Shown here: piece after piece, positions 1-5,457 of the stretch | Position numbering within the stretch: the first letter of the stretch is position 1 | Layout of the letters: each line of letters opens with the position of its first letter | From: Flavobacteriia bacterium | GTDB lineage: Bacteria > Bacteroidota > Bacteroidia > Flavobacteriales > Flavobacteriaceae | Direction of reading: 5' to 3' | DNA length: 5,687 bases | Assembly: GCA_018500075.1 (NCBI GenBank) | Contig: JAHBAN010000227.1 | Location: 1-5,687, forward strand | The notes under the pieces: generated by a model | Seen by the model: the letters and a program-made list of their open reading frames with translations, nothing else | What the model was told of the DNA's origin: nothing | Databases searched by the model: none | Translations under genes and position numbers: made by a program

Positions 1-933
1 GGCGAAGTTCTGAGCTATGATTACCTGATCGTTGCGACGGGCTTGACGCTTGATCATGATGCAATTGAAGGCTTTAGCCTTGATATGGTTGGAGAAAACG
101 GGATCGGCGCGCTTTATGCCGGGCCTGACTATGCCGCCAAGACATGGACAGCAGCCTCCAAGTTCACCCAAGAGGGCGGTGTGGGGCTGTTTACACGTCC
201 TGCGACCGAAATGAAATGTGCGGGTGCGCCCTTGAAGCACACGTTTCTGATCGACGATTTGGCCCGCAAAACCGGCGCGCGCGGCAAGATGGAAATGCAC
301 TATATGGCAAACAACAACAGCCTGTTTGGTGTGCCTATTGTCTCGGAAAAGGTGCGGATGCTGTTCGAGGATCGCGGGATCGCGCCTGACTACTCACACG
401 TATTAAAAGGCATCGATGCCGGCGCAAAGCGGGCAAGGTTTGACACTCCCGAAGGCACTGTGGAGCGCGATTATGACTACATTCATGTCATCCCACCCCA
501 GCGCGCACCAGATGTCGTGCGCCAGTCCGGTTTGAGCTGGGCTGATAAGTGGGTCGATCAGGGCTGGGTAGAAGTTGATAAAGCGAGTCTGCGCCATCTG
601 CGCTACCCTGATGTTTTTGCTCTGGGAGATGTGGCCGGTGTGCCTAAGGGCAAAACGGCGGCAAGTGTGAAGTGGCAGGTGCCCGTGGTGGAGGAACATC
701 TTGTGGCGCAGATCGCAGGGGACACAACAGATGCCGCCTATAATGGCTATACCTCTTGTCCGCTGATCACCCAAGTGGGGCGCGCAATGTTAATCGAATT
801 TGATTATAACAATAATCTCACCCCAAGTTTCCCCGGAATCATCGCGCCTCTGGAAGAGCTCTGGATCAGCTGGCTGATGAAAGAAGTGGCCTTGAAAGCC
901 ACTTACAACGCCATGCTACGCGGCAAAGCCTAA
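1..933 (+). CDS. sqr: Sulfide:quinone oxidoreductase, type II (SQOR-like), 5' partial
   Basis: Flavoprotein that oxidises sulfide at the membrane surface and passes electrons to quinone. The frame is open from base 1, and the first codons already encode YDYLIVATG (window residues 6-14), the mid-protein FAD-domain motif, so the N-terminal GxGxxG Rossmann region lies upstream; 310 residues are present of roughly 400-430 usual for the family. Both redox-active cysteines are visible: Cys73 in KCAGAP and Cys253 in YTSCPL. This pair, with HVIPP (162-166), FALGDVAG (about 207-213, FAD-contacting Asp210), KTAA (218-221) and AMLIEFDY after the second Cys, matches the mitochondrial SQOR/type II group rather than flavocytochrome c. 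The hydrophobic C-terminal end with MLRG resembles the membrane-associating tail of SQOR. A TTG at 43 is an internal codon, not a start. The small membrane protein gene follows after 10 nt, implying cotranscription. Family assignment is firm; the physiological role is inferred. Confidence 0.93.
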   Translation, partial: GEVLSYDYLIVATGLTLDHDAIEGFSLDMVGENGIGALYAGPDYAAKTWTAASKFTQEGGVGLFTRPATEMKCAGAPLKHTFLIDDLARKTGARGKMEMHYMANNNSLFGVPIVSEKVRMLFEDRGIAPDYSHVLKGIDAGAKRARFDTPEGTVERDYDYIHVIPPQRAPDVVRQSGLSWADKWVDQGWVEVDKASLRHLRYPDVFALGDVAGVPKGKTAASVKWQVPVVEEHLVAQIAGDTTDAAYNGYTSCPLITQVGRAMLIEFDYNNNLTPSFPGIIAPLEELWISWLMKEVALKATYNAMLRGKA

Positions 934-943
934 GGAAAATATC

Positions 944-1300
944 ATGCAAGATCTTACAGTTACAACACTTCTCGCTGTCTTTGAGGAAATCTTCGGGCCT
1001 TTGCTGTTCTGGGCTATGGTGGTGGCGGCAGCGGTTATTACGGCGCTGTATATTTACGTTTTGATCCGCGACCGCTCGGTCAGCTGGAAAAAGTTTCTCT
1101 GGGCGCAATTTTCGATGCCGTTTGGCGCGATCGCCGCTGTTTTATTTGTCCAGACCATGACGCGATCGGGCTTTTCAGACATCGGCGGTCCGATTGATTT
1201 GGTCGTTTTATTGGGTGTGGCAGCAGGTGGGGCAGTGGGTATGGCAGTCTGTATATACACTATCCAGTCCCTGTTCTGGCCCCCTGCCCCGCACTCCTGA
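944..1300 (+). CDS. Small three-helix membrane protein, probably DUF5368 family
   Basis: A 118-residue protein of unknown function. Three hydrophobic stretches are visible at about residues 16-41, 52-72 and 84-111, separated by short polar loops (IRDRSVSWKK, and TRSGFSDIGGP around 73-83), so it is an inner-membrane protein with no recognisable catalytic motif. The ATG at 944 is preceded by AAGGA (932-936), which overlaps the sqr stop codon; the spacing is 7 nt and the genes are surely read on one transcript. From memory it resembles the DUF5368 proteins of Rhodobacteraceae, with the N-terminal LLAVFEE and the loop DIGGPIDL as likely family signatures, but this was not checked by search. Position after sqr suggests a role in sulfide or sulfur handling at the membrane; that is inference only. 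Its stop is 7 nt from the convergent comE stop. Confidence 0.82.
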   Translation: MQDLTVTTLLAVFEEIFGPLLFWAMVVAAAVITALYIYVLIRDRSVSWKKFLWAQFSMPFGAIAAVLFVQTMTRSGFSDIGGPIDLVVLLGVAAGGAVGMAVCIYTIQSLFWPPAPHS

Positions 1301-1307
1301 GCGCCTT

Positions 1308-1862
1308 TTAGCTGGCCACGGCTTTCATGAAACGGTCCCGGATAATCACCGGGTCCAGTGTGATCACCGGCATTTTCGCATTGCCGCTGTCACATTTCAC
1401 AACCATCACGGTCATCTCTCCACTGTCGAGCGCCTCTTGAAGCACGCGGCCTGTATCAACATCGCGACATTCTATCACCCGCTCACAGCCACAGGCCTCT
1501 GCGACTTTGGCAAGGGAGGTTTTCTTGCCCGTATAAGTCGGCTGATCGCCTGTTGAGCCATAAGAGCCGTTATCAATAATCATCAGAATGTAGTTATTGG
1601 CCACATTGTTGGCGATTGTCGGCAATGTGCCCATATTGGTGAGGATGGAGCCGTCGCCGTCAATCACGATCACAGGCTTTGGCTGCGACAGCGCAAGCCC
1701 CAGACCAATGCTTGAGGCAAGGCCCATGGTTCCGAGCATATAAAAATTGCTCGGCTGGTCATCAATCGCATGAAGCTCCTGACTCGGGATGCCAATGTTA
1801 CAAACGACAAGCTGATCCCGCAGGATCGGGGCGATTTCTTTCAGGATTTCAGAACGGATCAT
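1308..1862 (-). CDS. comE: Sulfopyruvate decarboxylase, beta subunit
   Basis: The TPP-binding half of the two-subunit enzyme that decarboxylates 3-sulfopyruvate to sulfoacetaldehyde in the cytoplasm. The 184-residue protein has the thiamine diphosphate/Mg motif GDGS at 69-72, followed by IIDNGSYGSTGDQPT (95-109), whose Asp97-Asn98 closes the GDG-x(24-28)-N motif. TMGLASSIGLGLAL (45-58) is the conserved glycine-rich helix of this family. The start is ATG at 1862, which overlaps the comD stop as ATGA; GGGGAGG (1875-1881, complement) lies 12 nt upstream within comD. A longer frame from 1922 would run back into comD and lacks family similarity. In archaea and some bacteria this enzyme serves coenzyme M synthesis; in roseobacters it belongs to sulfolactate or cysteate catabolism feeding Xsc. 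Phosphonopyruvate decarboxylase is the close relative and main alternative, but that enzyme is usually one chain. Confidence 0.88.
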   Translation of the reverse strand: MIRSEILKEIAPILRDQLVVCNIGIPSQELHAIDDQPSNFYMLGTMGLASSIGLGLALSQPKPVIVIDGDGSILTNMGTLPTIANNVANNYILMIIDNGSYGSTGDQPTYTGKKTSLAKVAEACGCERVIECRDVDTGRVLQEALDSGEMTVMVVKCDSGNAKMPVITLDPVIIRDRFMKAVAS

Positions 1863-2365
1863 TGGTCGCCATAGCCTCCCCAGAAGTTGGCATCGGTCAG
1901 GATGGCCACAGGTTTGTTGCACATGAAAGTATATTTCAGGATCATGTCCAGCTCCTGAACATCTGACTGTTTGTGAAAGTGATAGGTCGGGATATTCATC
2001 TGCGCGAGAAGAGCCTTCGTGTGCACCGCCATTTCAACCTGACAAGCGACCGGCTCGCGCAGCTCGCCCCGATAACTGATCAACATCGGAAGGGGCATTC
2101 TGTAATATTGAATGAGCGTTGCCAAAGTGTTGATCGTGACGCCGATTGCTGTGTTCTGCATGATGATCGCGGGCCGTTTGCCGCCCATCCATGCCCCCGC
2201 ACAGAGGCCCATGCCCTCGTCTTCCTTGTTGGACGGGATATGGAAAATCTCTTCGCGGTTCTCAATTTCCTCGATCACCCCCGCGAGCTGTTTGCAGGGC
2301 ACGGTTGTGACAAAGGAAATGTCATTCGCCACCAGATCATCCGTGATCTTCTTATCGATATTCAT
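1859..2365 (-). CDS. comD: Sulfopyruvate decarboxylase, alpha subunit
   Basis: The pyrimidine-binding (PYR) half of sulfopyruvate decarboxylase, partner of ComE. Counting from the ATG at 2365 it has 168 residues, about the family's usual length. Recognisable family blocks are VPCKQLAG (22-29), the HIPSNKEDEG segment (42-51) whose Glu50 corresponds to the glutamate that activates the TPP aminopyrimidine, GAWMGGKRPAIIMQN (57-71) and LISYRGE (95-101). An in-frame TTG sits directly before the ATG at 2368, but GGGAGG (complement of 2372-2377) is 6 nt from the ATG and only 3 nt from the TTG, so ATG is preferred. The gene overlaps comE by 4 nt, suggesting translational coupling and equal subunit production. 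The upstream 106 nt holds candidate control sites, so comDE may have its own promoter rather than depend on the DUF3833 gene. No xsc, suyAB or comC is in view. Confidence 0.88.
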   Translation of the reverse strand: MNIDKKITDDLVANDISFVTTVPCKQLAGVIEEIENREEIFHIPSNKEDEGMGLCAGAWMGGKRPAIIMQNTAIGVTINTLATLIQYYRMPLPMLISYRGELREPVACQVEMAVHTKALLAQMNIPTYHFHKQSDVQELDMILKYTFMCNKPVAILTDANFWGGYGDQ

Positions 2366-2381
2366 CAAAGCCCTCCCGAAG

Positions 2382-2406
2382 ACTGTTCACACAGTATTGG
2401 GACTGT
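2382..2406 (-). promoter_or_regulatory. Candidate operator upstream of comD: three alternating ACTGT/ACAGT half-sites
   Basis: Plus-strand ACTGT (2382-2386), ACAGT (2391-2395) and ACTGT (2402-2406) alternate in orientation with spacers of 4 and 6 nt, giving two overlapping palindromes. Equivalently, GACTGTT occurs twice (2381-2387 and 2401-2407) exactly 20 bp apart, two helical turns. The cluster lies 17-41 nt before the comD ATG and overlaps the candidate -10 element, a place expected for a repressor. The responsible regulator cannot be named from this sequence. Confidence 0.4.
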
Positions 2407-2422
2407 TGCGCATTATGCTCAA
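2393..2422 (-). promoter_or_regulatory. Possible sigma-70-type promoter for comDE
   Basis: On the minus strand TTGAGC (complement of 2417-2422) and AATACT (complement of 2393-2398) are separated by 18 nt, each matching 4 of 6 consensus positions. Transcription would begin near 2386, about 20 nt before the comD ATG, giving a very short leader. A second possible -10, CATAAT (complement of 2412-2417), matches 5 of 6 positions but has no convincing -35. The assignment is weak and is supported mainly by its overlap with the half-site cluster. Confidence 0.25.
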
Positions 2423-2471
2423 GAGGGCTTTCGCCGATGGTGCTTTGTTTTCAGTTTGCCCGAAGCGATGA

Positions 2472-3002
2472 TTATTGCTTTTCGAAAGTAATCGTCACAG
2501 TGCCAAGCCGAATGCCAAAACGCTCGACATAGGCAATGTTGAGCAAGCGGTCATCGCTCAGAAGCCACATCCAGTCGTCAAACTCGGCGCGCAAAACACC
2601 GCCTTTGTCAGGCTGGGGCAGATCAATAGTATAGCGCCAATTGAACCGGTCTGCGGACTCGCGCCCCGCCGCCTCGCCGATCACGCCATCGGCCGTGCCG
2701 CGCCATGTGTCTTCCCCTGTTTTCACAAGCCTCCAGACCCGCTGTTCTGTTGCGCCGCTCTCATAGGTGAAATCTTCTGTGAGCGTGAGGATCTCGCCAT
2801 CCCAGTCGCCTGTGATATCAACCGCAAACCGCTGTCGGACTTTGCCAAAACGGTCTTGAAACTGCCCATAGGCTTGCAATCTCCCGTCAAAGAATTGCTC
2901 CAGATCGAGCTTGCGATCGGACAAAGCCGGCTGATCAAAGGATGGCTTGCCTGTGCAAGACGCAAGAAACAGAAAGGCGAGAGTGATCAGGATATGTTTC
3001 AT
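2472..3002 (-). CDS. DUF3833 family lipoprotein
   Basis: A 176-residue envelope protein of unknown function. The N-terminus is a lipoprotein signal: MKH, a hydrophobic stretch, then lipobox LASC (13-16) with Cys16 as the lipidated residue. The mature part matches the DUF3833 pattern as I know it: FFDGRLQAYGQFQDRFG (37-53), LTLTEDFTYESG (72-83), RVWRL (88-92), the DGVIGEAAG segment (105-113), FDDWMWLL (141-148) and a C-terminal RFGIRLGTVTITF (161-173). Length fits the family. In other proteobacteria DUF3833 genes sometimes accompany cyclopropane fatty acid synthase and lipid-modifying genes; none are here. The start at 3002 gives a complete signal peptide, although its ribosome binding site is weak. 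The gene lies 106 nt upstream of comD on the same strand and diverges from the Rieske gene, so it may share a transcript with comDE or simply adjoin it. Family confidence is high; function is unknown. Confidence 0.87.
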   Translation of the reverse strand: MKHILITLAFLFLASCTGKPSFDQPALSDRKLDLEQFFDGRLQAYGQFQDRFGKVRQRFAVDITGDWDGEILTLTEDFTYESGATEQRVWRLVKTGEDTWRGTADGVIGEAAGRESADRFNWRYTIDLPQPDKGGVLRAEFDDWMWLLSDDRLLNIAYVERFGIRLGTVTITFEKQ

Positions 3003-3050
3003 ATTCTTGCTACGGCGAAAAAACCGAAACCGATGGAAAATAGTTGGAAT

Positions 3051-3090
3051 GGGTCGCGGTGAGAAAAACTGTGTCGCGGTGAGAAAAGTT
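3051..3090. repeat. Tandem direct repeat, 20-bp unit with identical 15-bp core
   Basis: The 15-mer GTCGCGGTGAGAAAA occurs at 3053-3067 and again at 3073-3087. Taken as 20-bp units (3051-3070 and 3071-3090), 17 of 20 positions agree. A 20-bp period places both copies on the same DNA face. The repeat lies 51-90 bp before the Rieske gene start and about 50-90 bp upstream of the divergent DUF3833 gene, so it could serve either promoter. No further copy in phase is visible; ACGGCGAAAAAA at 3012-3023 is only a loose match. A transcription-factor binding site is the likeliest reading; no regulator can be named. Confidence 0.55.
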
Positions 3091-3125
3091 TTGGCGATGC
3101 CACGGCCCTAGGAGAGAGGGAACTT

Positions 3126-3134
3126 GGAGGAGGA
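3126..3134 (+). promoter_or_regulatory. Strong ribosome binding site of the Rieske oxygenase gene
   Basis: GGAGGAGGA precedes the ATG at 3141, with the second GGAGG ending 7 nt before it. This near-ideal site fixes the start codon and is stronger than those of the neighbouring genes, suggesting high translation when the gene is induced. No convincing -10/-35 pair could be identified between 3003 and 3125. Confidence 0.7.
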
Positions 3135-3140
3135 TTCGCA

Positions 3141-4289
3141 ATGACAACCGACGTTTCTGGCGTGATGCGCCCTGTGGCCACGGCCAATGGCCTGCCCAAT
3201 GAGCACTATGTTGACGAGCGGGTCTTTCTGGAAGAGCGGGACGCTGTTCTTTACAAGAATTGGTCGGGGATTGCTGTAACCGCTGATGTGCCTGAAAACG
3301 GCGATGCCAAGCCAATCGAATTTCTCGGTATGCCCCTGCTCTTGATCCGCGACAAAGACGGAGATGTGCGGGTCTTTCAGAACACCTGTCGTCACCGTGG
3401 CATGATTCTGGTGTCAGAACCCAAGAAGATCGAAGGTGCGATCCGCTGCCCCTATCATTCCTGGTGTTACTCCACCAAAGGCGCGCTTGTCGCGACACCG
3501 CACGTCGGCGGCCCCGGCATGAACACACATAAAGATATGCCACGCAACGAATTGGGGCTTCATGAAGTTCCCAGTTATATCTGGCTCGGTGTTGTCTATA
3601 TCAACGCCTCTGGAACCGCGGCGCCATTTGAAGAGATTCATGCCGAGCTTCTTGAGCGCTGGAAAGAATTCGACCTGCCGATCTATCACGGAGGCGAAGA
3701 CAGCAAGTTCGAGCTTGAGGTCAATACCAACTGGAAACTGGCGGTCGAAAACTATTGCGAGAGCTATCACCTGCCTTGGGTTCATCCGGGTCTGAACAGC
3801 TATTCGCGCCTTGAAGACCATTACAACATTGAAGAATACGGGCGCTATTCGGGACAGGGCACGCTGGTTTACCGCCAGTTGACCGGGCAAGAGGGCGAAA
3901 CCTTTCCCGACTTCCCGAACCTGTCGTCAAAATGGGACACCGGCGGCGAATATATCACCGTCTATCCCAATGTTCTGTTGGGCGTGCAGCGTGACCACGC
4001 CTTTGCGATTATTCTTGAGCCAAAATCGGTTGATAAGACGATCGAGCACGTTCATCTGTTTTATGCCGAGCCTAACGTTGACGAGGCCCTGCGCGCCAAG
4101 AATGCGACCCAGTGGAAAACCGTCTTTGTCGAGGATATTTTCGTTGTCGAGGGGATGCAGAAGGGCCGCTATGGCCGCGGATTTGACGGCGGGCGGTTTT
4201 CTCCGGCCATGGACGGGCCGACGCATTGCTTCCACGACTGGGTTGCCAATCAGCTCACTTCGCACCGTCAACACATGGCGGCGGAATGA
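3141..4289 (+). CDS. Rieske non-heme iron oxygenase, alpha subunit (CntA/GbcA-like)
   Basis: Terminal oxygenase component of a Rieske mono- or dioxygenase, 382 residues and complete. The N-terminal Rieske domain carries the [2Fe-2S] ligands Cys83, His85, Cys103 and His106 in CRHRG and CPYHSW. The C-terminal catalytic domain begins with NTNWKLAVENYCESYH (195-210): the mononuclear iron ligands are His210, His215 and, by alignment from memory, Asp332 in VEDIFVVEGMQKG. The residue that bridges the two metal centres across subunits is Glu207, where most ring-hydroxylating enzymes have Asp; Glu is typical of the carnitine oxygenase CntA group. This suggests a quaternary or methylated amine substrate rather than an aromatic ring, though annotation pipelines would call it an aromatic ring-hydroxylating dioxygenase. 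No ferredoxin or reductase partner is in the window. The stop overlaps the start of the next gene as ATGA. Enzyme class is certain; substrate is unknown. Confidence 0.93.
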   Translation: MTTDVSGVMRPVATANGLPNEHYVDERVFLEERDAVLYKNWSGIAVTADVPENGDAKPIEFLGMPLLLIRDKDGDVRVFQNTCRHRGMILVSEPKKIEGAIRCPYHSWCYSTKGALVATPHVGGPGMNTHKDMPRNELGLHEVPSYIWLGVVYINASGTAAPFEEIHAELLERWKEFDLPIYHGGEDSKFELEVNTNWKLAVENYCESYHLPWVHPGLNSYSRLEDHYNIEEYGRYSGQGTLVYRQLTGQEGETFPDFPNLSSKWDTGGEYITVYPNVLLGVQRDHAFAIILEPKSVDKTIEHVHLFYAEPNVDEALRAKNATQWKTVFVEDIFVVEGMQKGRYGRGFDGGRFSPAMDGPTHCFHDWVANQLTSHRQHMAAE

Positions 4290-4495
4290 GCGAGCTGCAC
4301 GACCGACTTTTGGCGGCGCATGAGAAAGACGATCGCAAGGGGCTGATTGCGCTTTACACCGAGGCTGCGGATCGTGCGGGCGATCTTATCGAGCGCTCGT
4401 TCTTTCTGACCCATGCATTTGTCTTTGCGCTGGAGGCGGGCGATGGGCGCGCGCCTCTCTTGCATGAGCGTTTGCGCGAGATGGGGCGGATTTAG
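4286..4495 (+). CDS. Conserved-looking 69-residue hypothetical protein
   Basis: A small soluble, probably all-helical protein beginning MSELHDRLLAAHEKDDRKG and ending near HERLREMGRI. Two or three amphipathic helices can be traced (about residues 2-13, 17-32 and 34-52), with alternating small and acidic residues reminiscent of a single tetratricopeptide-like unit; there are no cysteines and no catalytic motif. The ATG overlaps the Rieske stop as ATGA (4286-4289), so translation is likely coupled to that gene; only a weak GGCGG precedes it. The same frame is open farther back to 4226, but that part is inside the Rieske gene and reads as non-coding. Similar short proteins in Rhodobacterales are recalled but were not checked. 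It could be an accessory to the oxygenase or belong functionally with ttcA, which starts 36 nt later. Function unknown. Confidence 0.72.
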   Translation: MSELHDRLLAAHEKDDRKGLIALYTEAADRAGDLIERSFFLTHAFVFALEAGDGRAPLLHERLREMGRI

Positions 4496-4528
4496 TTGCC
4501 CTGCCGTGCCTGAGCCGTTAAGGGCAAC
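4495..4528 (+). repeat. 8-bp inverted repeat covering the ttcA ribosome binding site
   Basis: GTTGCCCT (4495-4502) and AGGGCAAC (4521-4528) are perfect reverse complements around an 18-nt loop. The first arm starts on the last base of the preceding stop codon, and the second contains the AAGGG ribosome binding site that lies 7 nt before the ttcA ATG. There is no T run after it, so a classic intrinsic terminator is unlikely. A hairpin moderating ttcA translation or protecting the upstream message is the plausible reading. Confidence 0.5.
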
Positions 4529-4531
4529 GCC

Positions 4532-5401
4532 ATGTTAGACAAAGCCGACGATATTCACCCGCTCTTTAACGGCGCCCCCAAAAGCACCGAATTCAAGAAG
4601 CTGCGCAAACGCATCGTGAGCCAGACGCGCGAGGCGATAGAGCAATATGGCATGATCGAACCCGGCGGCAAATGGCTGGTCTGTTTGTCGGGGGGCAAAG
4701 ACAGCTATACTCTTCTTGCGGTGCTCTACGAGCTTAAGTGGCGGGGGCTTCTGCCTGTGGACCTTCTCGCCTGCAATCTGGATCAGGGACAGCCCGGCTT
4801 TCCGGCGACGGTCTTGCCCAAGTTTCTGGAAGAACGCGAGGTTGCGCATCGTATCGAGTATCAGGACACCTATTCGATTGTCATGGACAAGGTCCCCGAG
4901 GGGCGGACATTTTGCGCTTTGTGCTCACGTCTGCGCCGTGGCAATCTGTACCGGATCGCGCGCGAAGAGGGCTGCACGGCTGTTGTCCTGGGTCATCATC
5001 GTGACGACATTCTTGAAACATTTTTTATGAACCTGTTTCACGGCGGACGGCTTGCGACCATGCCGCCAAAGCTTGTGAACGAAGAGGGCGATCTGTTTGT
5101 TTACCGCCCGCTCGCACACGTCGCGGAAGTGGATTGCGAGAAATTTGCCCGCGATCTGAACTATCCGATCATTCCTTGTGACCTCTGCGGAAGCCAGGAC
5201 GGGCTGCAACGCCAGCAGGTCAAACAGATTCTGGATGGCTGGGAAAAGAATAGCCCCGGCCGACGCCAAGTGATGTTTCGCGCCTTGATGAACACGCGCC
5301 CGAGCCATTTGCTTGACCCCGACTTGTTCGACTTTAAAGCACTGATGCGCGCGCCCACTGACAAAATGTCAGAAAACGAGCTGCCCCCGCTCTTTCGTTA
5401 A
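4532..5401 (+). CDS. ttcA: tRNA 2-thiocytidine(32) synthetase TtcA
   Basis: ATP-dependent, iron-sulfur enzyme that thiolates cytidine 32 in the anticodon loop of certain tRNAs; cytoplasmic. The 289-residue protein has the PP-loop SGGKDS (53-58) that binds ATP and activates the tRNA base, the CxxC pair Cys128/Cys131 in FCALCSRLRRG, and a second pair Cys216/Cys219 in PCDLCGSQ, which together supply the cysteines for the [4Fe-4S] cluster. LGHHRDDILETFFMNLFHGG (153-172) and LQRQQVK (225-231) are further TtcA signatures separating it from TilS and from CTU1/NcsA types. The ATG at 4532 has AAGGG at 4520-4524 with 7-nt spacing, inside an inverted repeat. Length is normal and no key residue is missing. 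Cells need a persulfide donor such as IscS for this step; the link to the sulfur genes upstream is therefore probably coincidental. Confidence 0.96.
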   Translation: MLDKADDIHPLFNGAPKSTEFKKLRKRIVSQTREAIEQYGMIEPGGKWLVCLSGGKDSYTLLAVLYELKWRGLLPVDLLACNLDQGQPGFPATVLPKFLEEREVAHRIEYQDTYSIVMDKVPEGRTFCALCSRLRRGNLYRIAREEGCTAVVLGHHRDDILETFFMNLFHGGRLATMPPKLVNEEGDLFVYRPLAHVAEVDCEKFARDLNYPIIPCDLCGSQDGLQRQQVKQILDGWEKNSPGRRQVMFRALMNTRPSHLLDPDLFDFKALMRAPTDKMSENELPPLFR

Positions 5402-5457
5402 GAGCCTGTTGATATTATCGCGCTAGCCTCCTCCAAATTGGTTTGAAGGAAGTAAAG

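Larger units (their letters stand above)
2367..2431 (-). repeat. Perfect 9-bp inverted repeat, one arm over the comD ribosome binding site
   Basis: AAAGCCCTC (2367-2375) and GAGGGCTTT (2423-2431) are exact reverse complements separated by 47 nt. In a minus-strand transcript the downstream arm is GAGGGCTTT, which contains most of the GGGAGG ribosome binding site and ends just before the comD ATG. If the messenger starts upstream of 2431, for example by read-through from the DUF3833 gene, pairing would hide the binding site. If transcription starts near 2386, the upstream arm is absent and no such structure forms. The repeat is seen directly; the regulatory role is inference. Confidence 0.45.

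Noticed and set aside
43..45. TTG as the start of the first gene
   Set aside because: The same frame is open to base 1 and encodes the conserved YDYLIVATG motif just before it, so the gene is truncated by the window edge.
1863..1922. Upstream in-frame start for comE giving a 204-residue protein
   Set aside because: The extra 20 residues lie wholly inside comD in another frame and do not look like the family; the ATG at 1862 with the 4-nt ATGA overlap fits normal ComE length.
2451..2471. Terminator hairpin after the DUF3833 gene
   Set aside because: Only a two- to three-pair stem around a TTCG-like loop can be drawn and no T run follows on the minus strand.
1679..2491. Long plus-strand open frames opposite comD and comE
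   Set aside because: They are antisense to two clearly recognised enzyme genes and show no recognisable protein features.
3010..3543. Minus-strand 177-residue frame over the Rieske gene start
   Set aside because: It is Arg/Ser/His-rich, antisense to the conserved Rieske domain and crosses the intergenic repeats; typical shadow of high-GC coding DNA.
4226..4285. Longer start for the 69-residue gene
   Set aside because: The added residues overlap the conserved Rieske C-terminus and have a compositional look of an out-of-frame shadow; ATG at 4286 overlaps the stop in the usual coupled manner.
4495..4528. Intrinsic terminator after the 69-residue gene
   Set aside because: The stem is only 8 bp with an 18-nt loop and no following T run; the second arm coincides with the ttcA ribosome binding site.
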